From: an uncultured Candidatus Melainabacteria bacterium
GTDB taxonomy: Bacteria; Cyanobacteriota; Vampirovibrionia; Gastranaerophilales; Gastranaerophilaceae
DNA length: 8,497 bases
Direction: 5' to 3'
Assembly: GCA_934777245.1 (NCBI GenBank)
Contig: CAKVND010000064.1
Coordinates: 1 to 8,497, forward strand
Shown one piece after another: positions 1-5,732 of the stretch. A program made the translations under genes and the position numbers. A model generated the notes under the pieces. That model did no database searches. It was given only the letters and a program-made list of their open reading frames with translations, and was not told the origin of the DNA. Numbering within the stretch: position 1 is the stretch's first letter; each line of letters opens with the position of its first letter.

Positions 1-974
1 ACCTTTTCAATTCTTACACCGAAACGGTCATTAATAATAACCAATTCGCCTGAAGCAACTGATTTTCCGCCAACTTTCAAAGAAATCTTATTGTCATAAA
101 CAGAACACAAGTCAACAATCAAGCCTTCTTCAATGCTTTTTAGTTCGCCTAAAGTAATTTTAACTTTGTCAAACTCTGCCGACATGTCAACCTGAATACT
201 ATCCCACAAATTAGTGTTTGTATTATCTTCCATACCGCCTCCTCCGCTGGCATCATAAGGTTCTATTATTTTAATGTTTGGTTTAACTTGAAATTTCTGA
301 ACAATATTGTTGCACACAAGTGTCATTTCAGATGAATTACTGTTTTCAAAAACAACAATGTCACCTACATCAAGTCTTTTTATATCTGCAACAGGGAAAG
401 TTGTGCTTCCCAATATTAATTTCACATCAACTAGACTATTTGCAAAATCTCTATCTTCAAATCTAGGCTCGGTTTTTTCAATTTCTTGAGGTGAAAGAAT
501 ATCTTTCGGTACAGAAATTATAAATTTTGCAGCCGAATCTGAAATTTCACTTTTTACAAAATAAGTAAGATGTAAAATTTCAGTGTATCTTCTGTGTGGT
601 TCAATTGTGAAATTTGGTGCAAGTGACTCATATAAAAAGTCATTAAACGCTGTAATAATTCTTGCTTCAAGCTCTGTAACTTCTGTTAAATCGAATCTGC
701 GGTTATTTTTGCCAAGAACTTTATCAAGAATAACGTTAATTGCATCTTGCGAAATTCTTATATAAACGTCATTTTTAGAGTTTATTTTAACCTTGGTTAC
801 AAAAAATGTATCATTTTGGGAAAGTACATTCATGTTGGTGCTGATTGATGCGAGTTTGTAATCAAAGCCGTCAAAAAAGAATTCACTGCTGCAGCTTTCC
901 ACAACAGGTGTGAAAACTGAATCAAACCATGCAAATTGCTTATATAATTCATCGAAGAATACTGAGTTTATCAT
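1..974 (-). CDS. FliM/FliN-family flagellar switch protein with tandem SpoA domains (C-terminus cut by window edge)
   Basis: Component of the flagellar C-ring at the cytoplasmic face of the motor, where FliM/FliN-type proteins set rotation direction and assist export. About 324 codons are visible and the frame is still open at the edge. Residues about 75-120 (ILDKVLGKNNRRFDLTEVTE) resemble the FliM/CheC-like middle domain. Residues about 178-245 form a first SpoA domain (VDVKLILGSTTFPVADIKRL, then VGDIVVFE). Residues about 257-325 form a second, FliN-like SpoA domain (LGELKSIEEG, VGGKSVASGELVIIN, FGVRIEK). A Gly4 linker (residues 244-247) joins the two. The N-terminus lacks the EIDALL-type CheY-binding peptide of classical FliM. 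The start at 974 has AGGA 5 bases upstream and an in-frame stop at 998-996. Two SpoA domains in one chain resemble SctQ/YscQ of injectisomes, but the divergent fliD neighbour favours a flagellar role. The family call is firm; which of FliM, FliN or FliY it replaces is not settled. Confidence 0.85.
   Translation of the reverse strand, partial: MINSVFFDELYKQFAWFDSVFTPVVESCSSEFFFDGFDYKLASISTNMNVLSQNDTFFVTKVKINSKNDVYIRISQDAINVILDKVLGKNNRRFDLTEVTELEARIITAFNDFLYESLAPNFTIEPHRRYTEILHLTYFVKSEISDSAAKFIISVPKDILSPQEIEKTEPRFEDRDFANSLVDVKLILGSTTFPVADIKRLDVGDIVVFENSNSSEMTLVCNNIVQKFQVKPNIKIIEPYDASGGGGMEDNTNTNLWDSIQVDMSAEFDKVKITLGELKSIEEGLIVDLCSVYDNKISLKVGGKSVASGELVIINDRFGVRIEK
231..245 (-). promoter_or_regulatory. 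Internal ribosome binding site and ATG inside the switch-protein gene
   Basis: On the minus strand, GGAGGAGG (245-238) precedes an in-frame ATG (233-231, Met248). The 5' GGAGG core lies 7 bases from the ATG, which is ideal spacing. It is the strongest Shine-Dalgarno match in the window, stronger than that of the gene's own start. It lies exactly in the Gly-rich linker before the second SpoA domain, so it could yield a separate FliN-like C-terminal product. The caveat is that GGA GGA codons for a glycine linker create this motif by chance. Confidence 0.55.
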
Positions 975-993
975 ACATATCCTGTTTGGAAGG

Positions 994-1015
994 CTTTAAG
1001 TTAGGTCTTTAAGTT
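994..1015. repeat. Two 9-base direct repeats with a 13-base period
   Basis: CTTTAAGTT occurs at 994-1002 and again at 1007-1015, followed by a partial TTAAGTT at 1017-1023. They sit in the leader of the switch-protein gene, 20-41 bases upstream of its start codon. They could be a protein binding site, but a chance AT-rich repeat is equally possible. Confidence 0.35.
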
Positions 1016-1237
1016 GTTAAGTTCGTTATAAAGATTTTTATTTAAATGAACCTAATGTCTTAATGACTTATTTCCTTTCCTTACCACTTTCCCACGCTAT
1101 CGTATCAAATTTCGGCACCCAAGACATCAACTGTTTAGAGGATTTTCAAAATTTGTTTGATGTATAGAATTCAGTATATAGTGTATGTTTTTTAGAGGAA
1201 ATCTTAACATTTGTAACAATCTCCACTATATAAAGGG

Positions 1238-1266
1238 TTGAAAACCTGAAAAACATGCTTTATAAT
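1238..1266 (+). promoter_or_regulatory. Sigma-70-type promoter of fliD
   Basis: TTGAAA (1238-1243) and a perfect TATAAT (1261-1266) are separated by exactly 17 bases, about 60 bases before the fliD start codon. Transcription would begin near 1273. This is a housekeeping-type promoter. No sigma-28 type (TAAA...GCCGATAA) flagellar promoter is visible here. Confidence 0.75.
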
Positions 1267-1267
1267 A

Positions 1268-1294
1268 GGTATATACTAAGTATAACTATATACC
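1268..1294. repeat. Inverted repeat at the fliD transcription start
   Basis: GGTATATA (1268-1275) and TATATACC (1287-1294) are a perfect 8-base inverted repeat with an 11-base spacer. It starts two bases after the -10 box and covers the predicted transcription start. A repressor operator would fit this position; a 5'-leader hairpin is the alternative, though the predicted start near 1273 would cut its left arm. Confidence 0.5.
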
Positions 1295-1327
1295 AATTGA
1301 CTAAGAAATAAAAAGGACTTTATTATC

Positions 1328-3070
1328 ATGGCATCAACAATATCGTTTAGCGGTTTGGCTTCAGGCTTAGATACTTCATCTTGGGTAGAAGCACTGGTTT
1401 CTGTAAAGCAACAAAAAGTTACAGCGTTACAAACTGATTTAAAAAGTAAACAAACAGTAAAAAATACTTTGAACGATACAAGAAGTAAGTTTACAACACT
1501 TCGTTCTGCTATCGAAAAATTGACCGATGCAAAGTTCGGCGGTGCAATGGATTTGTTTGCAAAAAATTCTGCAACATCTTCTGACACTGATATTTTCACT
1601 GCTACTGCGACTCCCGGTGCAACAAGACAAAATTATGATATAACAGTTCAGCAGCTTGCAACTTATACAAAAGCAACTTCTAAGAATGCTGCAAGTGCAG
1701 TTGCTGATGATAATACAAAATTAAAAAATCTTGGTATTTCAGACGGTACTTTAACAGCTTATGTTAATGGTCAAAAATATTCTGTGAATATCAATGATAC
1801 GAACACTTTAGGTGATTTGAAAGCTAAATTAGCAGGCTTTGGTGTTAAAACAGATATTGATAACAATGGTGTTTTAAGTTTTTCTGCTCAAAACGAAGGT
1901 GATACGATTCACATCGGTGCTACAACTGATAGTACGAATTTAACATCACTTATCGGCTTAACTCAACAAGAAGACGGAAGCTATAAATCAACAAATTCAT
2001 TGTTTAAAGCTACTGTTGCTTCAAAATTGACTTCTGAAGATTCAGGATTTAATACTCAAATTAAAGAAGGTACATTCACAATTGGTGGTGCTACTTTTAA
2101 AATCACTGATAAAACAACTTTGTCATCTTTGATTTCTGAAATTAACAACAATGATGATGCTCAAGCTTACGCATTTTGGGATGATGCGGCAGGAAAATTG
2201 TCAATTACATCTAAAAAAGAAGGTGCTTCATACGTTAATATTGAAGCAGGAACAAGTAATTTTACAGATGTAATGGGCTTTACAACTTCTGAATGGAATG
2301 ATGACGGAACCGTTAAATCATCTAAAATGTACACTGATGCTCAAGAATTGGGAAAAAATGCTCAGTTTACAATTAACGGAACTAAAATGACATCAACATC
2401 TAATACTGTTACATCTGATATTTCAAGAATGGATGGCATTACGTTAACATTGAAAAAAGTAAGTACGGAAGAAAGCGGAACTTCAACTCTAAAAGTAACT
2501 CAAGATACAAGTGGTTTGGTTGAAGCTGTTAAATCATTCGTAAGTGCTTATAACGATGTGCTTTCAAATGTTGATGAAGTTACTGCAAACGGTGCTGACC
2601 TTCACGGTGAAACTTCATTAACAAGTTTGAGAAACACAATCAGAAACTATGCAACTGCTAAAAACACTTCAAACAACGGTGTTTATAATCTTCTTTCAGA
2701 AATCGGTATTTCAACAAGTTCTGCTGATGGTAATAATTTGAATGCTGATACAAATTCATTGACACTTGATGAAGACAAGCTTAAAAAAGCATTGGAAGAA
2801 AATCCAGAATCTGTTAAATCAATTTTGGCAGGTGAAGGTGGTGTTTTGACAATGATGGAAGACGCAGTAGAACAAAGTTTAAAAGCAACAACAGGTTTTT
2901 TTGATGTAAAAACTTCTACTCTTGATTCTGATATCAAGAAAATGGAAACAAAAATTAAAAAACAAAATACGAATATTTCTACATACAAAGCTCAATTGGA
3001 AAAGAAATTTTCAGCTATGGAAACGACGATTGCGCAAATGCAACAAAATTATCAATCATTCCTTTCATAA
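1328..3070 (+). CDS. fliD: Flagellar filament cap protein FliD (HAP2)
   Basis: FliD sits at the tip of the flagellar filament and promotes folding and insertion of exported flagellin subunits. It leaves the cell through the flagellar type III export apparatus, consistent with no Sec signal peptide here. The N-terminus has the family signature FSGLASGLDT (residues 7-16) followed by a heptad-rich helix. The middle (about 100-400) is Thr/Ser/Asn-rich, as in the variable exposed domains. The C-terminal FliD_C region (about 395-580) ends in a coiled coil rich in Lys, Gln and Met (SDIKKMETKIKK, then AMETTIAQMQQNYQSFLS). At 580 residues it is within the family's wide range and intact. The start has AAGGA (1313-1317) 10 bases upstream and lies about 55 bases after the predicted transcription start. 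It is divergent from a switch-protein gene and followed directly by a terminator, so it is probably monocistronic. The chaperone FliS and flagellin are not in the window. Confidence 0.95.
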   Translation: MASTISFSGLASGLDTSSWVEALVSVKQQKVTALQTDLKSKQTVKNTLNDTRSKFTTLRSAIEKLTDAKFGGAMDLFAKNSATSSDTDIFTATATPGATRQNYDITVQQLATYTKATSKNAASAVADDNTKLKNLGISDGTLTAYVNGQKYSVNINDTNTLGDLKAKLAGFGVKTDIDNNGVLSFSAQNEGDTIHIGATTDSTNLTSLIGLTQQEDGSYKSTNSLFKATVASKLTSEDSGFNTQIKEGTFTIGGATFKITDKTTLSSLISEINNNDDAQAYAFWDDAAGKLSITSKKEGASYVNIEAGTSNFTDVMGFTTSEWNDDGTVKSSKMYTDAQELGKNAQFTINGTKMTSTSNTVTSDISRMDGITLTLKKVSTEESGTSTLKVTQDTSGLVEAVKSFVSAYNDVLSNVDEVTANGADLHGETSLTSLRNTIRNYATAKNTSNNGVYNLLSEIGISTSSADGNNLNADTNSLTLDEDKLKKALEENPESVKSILAGEGGVLTMMEDAVEQSLKATTGFFDVKTSTLDSDIKKMETKIKKQNTNISTYKAQLEKKFSAMETTIAQMQQNYQSFLS

Positions 3071-3096
3071 GTGGAAAATTGATAAGATAAAAAGTG

Positions 3097-3136
3097 AAAA
3101 TTGGGGAAACATATTTGGTGTTTCCTCAATTTTTAT
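3097..3136 (+). terminator. Intrinsic terminator after fliD
   Basis: A 15-base stem (3097-3111 with 3119-3133), fully paired in RNA counting one G-U wobble, with a 7-base loop. The 3' arm runs into TTTTT then AT. It lies 27 bases after the fliD stop and separates fliD from mraY. Confidence 0.85.
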
Positions 3137-3137
3137 A

Positions 3138-3166
3138 TGAACATTTCTTCTTGTTTGGTGTAAAAT
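3138..3166 (+). promoter_or_regulatory. Possible mraY promoter
   Basis: TGAACA (3138-3143), 17 bases, then TAAAAT (3161-3166). The match to sigma-70 consensus is moderate. The position just after the fliD terminator and about 40 bases before the mraY start codon makes sense. No better candidate is seen. Confidence 0.35.
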
Positions 3167-3205
3167 TAGTGATATTGAAGATTTCGAACCAGAGGAGAAA
3201 TAATT

Positions 3206-4165
3206 ATGATAATGTTAGCGGTTGCTTTGTTAATGAGTATGGTGTTATGCTTGTTGTTTGGCGTACCTTATATAGATTTTTTGAAAAAGAAAACAATTGG
3301 GCAATATATTCTTGATGTTGCACCGGAAGCTCATGCTAAAAAAGCAGGAACTCCAACAACGGGTGGTGTTTTTATTATTGTCGCAATCATTATTGCGTCT
3401 ATTATAACTCTTCTTATGGCGCAGCAAATGGATAATTCAGCTTGGATTATCATTATAACTCTTTTGTTTATGGCGTTAGCAGGTTTTCAAGATGATTATT
3501 TAAAGATTAAGGGGCATGAAAATAAAGGTTTAAGTCCGAGAGGAAAACTTGTCAGACAGATTTTAATTGCTCTTATTCCGACAGTTTATGCAATGCAAAC
3601 TTATGGAACTGTTATCACTCTTGGTTCTATGGATTTTGACTTAGGATTTTTGTATCCGATTTTTACGGTGTTTGTAGTAACAGGTGCTTCAAACGCTTAC
3701 AACTTAACTGATGGTTTAGACGGACTTGCCGCTTCTACAGGTATACCTGCATTTTTGGCTTGCGGAATTATTGCATATTATGGCGGTCATAGTGCTTCTG
3801 CAATTGTAGCTGCGACTGTAATTGGTGCATTAATCGGATTTTTAAAATACAATAAACCAAAAGCGCAAGTATTTATGGGGGATACAGGTTCTTTAGCTTT
3901 AGGTGGTTTATTGGGAACTTTGGCTGTAATTGGAAGATGTGAACTTTTACTTGTTTTATTTGGCGGAGTTTTTGTGATGGAAACTTTATCAGTAATTTTG
4001 CAAGTAACAAGCTATAAATTGACAGGTAAAAGAATTTTTAAAATGTCACCAATTCATCATCATTTTGAACTTTGCGGACATTCTGAAATAAGAATTGTAA
4101 AAGAATTTACGTTAGTTGCGTTTATTCTTTCTGTAGTTGCGGTTGTGTTAAATTTTGTATTGTAA
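3206..4165 (+). CDS. mraY: Phospho-N-acetylmuramoyl-pentapeptide-transferase MraY
   Basis: Integral membrane enzyme that transfers phospho-MurNAc-pentapeptide from UDP to undecaprenyl phosphate, making lipid I, the first membrane step of peptidoglycan synthesis. All family signatures are present: KKAGTPTTGG (45-54), FQDDYLK with the Asp pair D96/D97, NLTDGLDGLA (166-175), FMGDTGSLALGG (223-234, D226) and the cytoplasmic SPIHHHFE triple-His motif (281-288). Several strongly hydrophobic segments fit the ten-helix fold. The length of 319 residues is typical of the shorter, Gram-positive-like MraY forms. AGGAG (3193-3197) lies 8 bases before the start. It stands alone between two terminators, with no murE, murF, murD or ftsW next to it, unlike the usual dcw cluster. 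It looks fully functional. Confidence 0.97.
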   Translation: MIMLAVALLMSMVLCLLFGVPYIDFLKKKTIGQYILDVAPEAHAKKAGTPTTGGVFIIVAIIIASIITLLMAQQMDNSAWIIIITLLFMALAGFQDDYLKIKGHENKGLSPRGKLVRQILIALIPTVYAMQTYGTVITLGSMDFDLGFLYPIFTVFVVTGASNAYNLTDGLDGLAASTGIPAFLACGIIAYYGGHSASAIVAATVIGALIGFLKYNKPKAQVFMGDTGSLALGGLLGTLAVIGRCELLLVLFGGVFVMETLSVILQVTSYKLTGKRIFKMSPIHHHFELCGHSEIRIVKEFTLVAFILSVVAVVLNFVL

Positions 4166-4204
4166 AAAATTAATTGTGTAAAAAATTACACAATTAATTT
4201 TTTA
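4164..4204 (+). terminator. Intrinsic terminator after mraY
   Basis: A perfect 18-base AT-rich stem (4164-4181 with 4186-4203) around an AAAA loop. The 3' arm ends in six T. The stem begins inside the mraY stop codon (4163-4165). The A-tract on the 5' arm means it could also act on leftward transcripts. Confidence 0.8.
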
Positions 4205-4226
4205 TCTAGTTCATACGTAGTATTTT

Positions 4227-4256
4227 TTGTAAATTTTTATAAAAATCGTATATACT
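4227..4256 (+). promoter_or_regulatory. Possible promoter of the four-gene cluster
   Basis: TTGTAA (4227-4232) and TATACT (4251-4256) with an 18-base spacer (TATATA at 4249 would give 16). Transcription would start about 38 bases before the first ORF of the cluster. It is the best sigma-70 match in this AT-rich gap, where chance matches are common. Confidence 0.4.
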
Positions 4257-4300
4257 TTTCTTGCTAATTCGAAAACACATGATAATATTATACTTAAGAT

Positions 4301-4522
4301 ATGAATATTAGTATTAGCAGTACAAATTTCAATGCGAAGTTACAGTTTGAAAATTCCAAGCCGAAAATTCAAATGAAAACTTATTCAATGAGTGACAAGG
4401 CTTGTTTTCTTCAAAATAAAAAACTCTTTTCTTGGAAGATGTTAAGACAGTTTATATCAGACGCAAGTGTATTTATAGAGAAAATAAAAACAATAAAATC
4501 TAGTGTAAAAAGACCCTCATAG
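4301..4522 (+). CDS. Small basic protein of unknown function with ISxTxFxAK N-terminus
   Basis: 73 residues, unrecognised. The N-terminus (ISISSTNFNAK, residues 3-13) closely matches that of the next gene (PISATMFAGK) and partly that of the gene after it (TNTNF). The rest is Lys-rich and basic (ending IKTIKSSVKRPS) with a weakly amphipathic helix around 45-66 (LRQFISDASVFIEKIK). There is no signal peptide or clear membrane helix. The start lacks a strong Shine-Dalgarno site, and the predicted promoter would give a short leader. It is followed after 23 bases by the next ORF with no terminator, so it is probably the first gene of an operon. The shared N-terminal tag is the main reason to believe it is real; a chance ORF remains possible. 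Confidence 0.6.
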   Translation: MNISISSTNFNAKLQFENSKPKIQMKTYSMSDKACFLQNKKLFSWKMLRQFISDASVFIEKIKTIKSSVKRPS

Positions 4523-4545
4523 CAGGGAAAAAGAAAGGAAAAAAG

Positions 4546-4770
4546 ATGAGAATTAATCCGATTAGTGCAACTATGTTCGCAGGAAAAGCAAGTGTTGCAA
4601 AAAAAGCTGCTGCAGCTACATTTGCAACAGCAGGTTCAGCATTAGCAGCTGATACATTTGTAAAAGGTCTTTCAAAACCTGTAAAAGAAACTGATGATAT
4701 TATCAGAGCAAATGATTCAATAGATCAAGACAACCCAAGTGATTACTTATCAGATAATTGCTGTAACTAA
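4546..4770 (+). CDS. Small Ala-rich protein of unknown function, acidic tail ending in Cys-Cys-Asn
   Basis: 74 residues, unrecognised. AAGGA (4535-4539) lies 6 bases before the ATG, a good ribosome binding site. The N-terminus INPISATMFAGK shares the ISxTxFx(A/G)K tag with the preceding gene. Residues about 14-36 (basic KASVAKK, then AAAATFATAGSALAADTF) look like a weak export signal with an AxA-type junction, or like an amphipathic Ala helix. The hydrophobicity is low for a true Sec signal. The remaining roughly 38 residues are polar and acidic (ETDDIIRANDSIDQDNPSDY) and end in CCN. The next gene starts 2 bases after its stop codon, so the two are surely co-transcribed and probably translationally coupled. 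It could be a small secreted or scaffold-like protein; no function can be assigned. Confidence 0.75.
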   Translation: MRINPISATMFAGKASVAKKAAAATFATAGSALAADTFVKGLSKPVKETDDIIRANDSIDQDNPSDYLSDNCCN

Positions 4771-4772
4771 TA

Positions 4773-5732
4773 ATGATAACAAGAGTTGAAACAAATACAA
4801 ATTTTAATTATTACAAGAGAGGGCAGAGCTTTAGAGCTTCTGCCTCTTTTGCAAATAAAAGCGTTAATACTGCTTATAAAAGTATTGACGTAAATTCTGC
4901 TGATTTTATCAAGTATGTTTATAATAAAATTCGAAATATGTGCATGTCATCGTTTGAAATCAATGTAGAATCAGGAAAGATTATGGATATTGTTAATTCA
5001 AATGAACCATATATTTTTATTATGAACCATACACGAAAGCAACCAAAAGATATTAATGGAGCAATGTTTTTTAATTCGCTTTTATATAGAGAATACATTT
5101 ATCAAAACAAAGCGGGAGATTGTCCAAGAAGTAAAGTATTTGCAGGTGAAGGGTTCTTAAAACGTTCTAAAATGCCTGAAGAGCTTGAATTTATGGGTGT
5201 TGTACCGATTAATGCTAAAGCAGAAAATAAAAATGCAAAAGAAAAAAATAGAGAAACTATTCAGAATATTGTTGATGAACTTTCAGAAGGAAAAATAAAT
5301 TTCTTTATATATCCGGAAGGTGCAATGGCGATTGTGCCGTTTTTACCGCTCAGATATAAATTTCAACCCGGAGTTTCTGTAATTATAAAACGAGTTTTGG
5401 AAAAACGTAATAGCATAAATGTTATTCCTTTGGCTTTTGCTCACAATAAAAACGGAAGCGCAATTCATATTGGAGAAACCGTAAAATTTTCTAAAAAAGA
5501 TGGTCAATATTATACAACTAAAGGGAATTCAGAATCAAAATTTTTTGATAAAAAAATTAAAAATTTTTACAAAGATAAAGACGAAATTTTGTTAACCAAT
5601 AACGGTCAACCTGTAAAAACTGATGAGGTTGTTCCTTTTATATCGGGAGTTTTAAGCGATAATCTGGATTGTTGTGTGAAAGAAGCTAAAAGTGATCTTA
5701 AGCATAGTGCAAGAAAGGTATTTTTAATATGA
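4773..5732 (+). CDS. Divergent PlsC-like (LPLAT family) acyltransferase
   Basis: 319 residues. The core resembles glycerolipid/lysophospholipid acyltransferases, which move an acyl chain from acyl-ACP or acyl-CoA to a hydroxyl at the membrane. Seen in order: IFIMNHTRKQPKD (81-93), block I with N85-H86; FMGVVPINAKA (140-150), block II-like; GKINFFIYPEGAMA (173-186), block III with YPEG; and VIPLAFAH (217-224), block IV-like. The usual HX4D catalytic spacing is altered: the first Asp after His86 is D93, giving HX6D. The N-terminal 30 residues (TNTNF, then QSFRASASF) look like a lineage tag, not part of the fold. There is no obvious membrane helix. The ATG follows the previous stop by 2 bases and has no Shine-Dalgarno site, which suggests reinitiation. 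Its stop overlaps the next start (ATGA). The family call rests on motif order, and the substrate is unknown. Confidence 0.7.
   Translation: MITRVETNTNFNYYKRGQSFRASASFANKSVNTAYKSIDVNSADFIKYVYNKIRNMCMSSFEINVESGKIMDIVNSNEPYIFIMNHTRKQPKDINGAMFFNSLLYREYIYQNKAGDCPRSKVFAGEGFLKRSKMPEELEFMGVVPINAKAENKNAKEKNRETIQNIVDELSEGKINFFIYPEGAMAIVPFLPLRYKFQPGVSVIIKRVLEKRNSINVIPLAFAHNKNGSAIHIGETVKFSKKDGQYYTTKGNSESKFFDKKIKNFYKDKDEILLTNNGQPVKTDEVVPFISGVLSDNLDCCVKEAKSDLKHSARKVFLI

Larger units (their letters stand above)
975..1327. other. Divergent intergenic control region
   Basis: 353 bases between the start codons of the switch-protein gene (leftward) and fliD (rightward). I found no credible ORF or RNA gene. The right end holds the fliD promoter and an inverted repeat. 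The left end holds short TTAAGTT-type direct repeats. The 9-mer TTTAGAGGA occurs twice (1134-1142 and 1191-1199). No convincing sigma-70 or sigma-28 promoter could be placed for the leftward gene. The region is long enough to carry binding sites for a shared flagellar regulator. Confidence 0.6.

Noticed and set aside
307..765. Two short plus-strand ORFs (307-489 and 583-765)
   Set aside because: They lie opposite the switch-protein gene, have no ribosome binding sites, and their translations match no family; the minus-strand frame has clear SpoA motifs.
1080..1200. c-di-GMP riboswitch or other structured leader in the divergent region
   Set aside because: The conserved core words of the c-di-GMP-I class are absent on both strands, and no strong stem set was found.
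1228..1270. Sigma-28 flagellar promoter before fliD
   Set aside because: TAAA occurs at 1231 but no GCCGATAA-like element follows at the required distance; the sigma-70 match is far better.
1276..1630. Minus-strand ORFs opposite the start of fliD
   Set aside because: The fliD frame carries unambiguous family signatures; the antisense frames are Ser/Cys/Phe-rich shadows of its Thr/Lys-rich codons.
2683..3315. Minus-strand ORF over the fliD C-terminus and two plus-strand ORFs (2922-3140 and 3094-3315)
   Set aside because: They overlap fliD, its terminator or the start of mraY in other frames and show no family features.
3245..3427. Minus-strand ORF inside mraY
   Set aside because: Antisense shadow of a well-supported gene.
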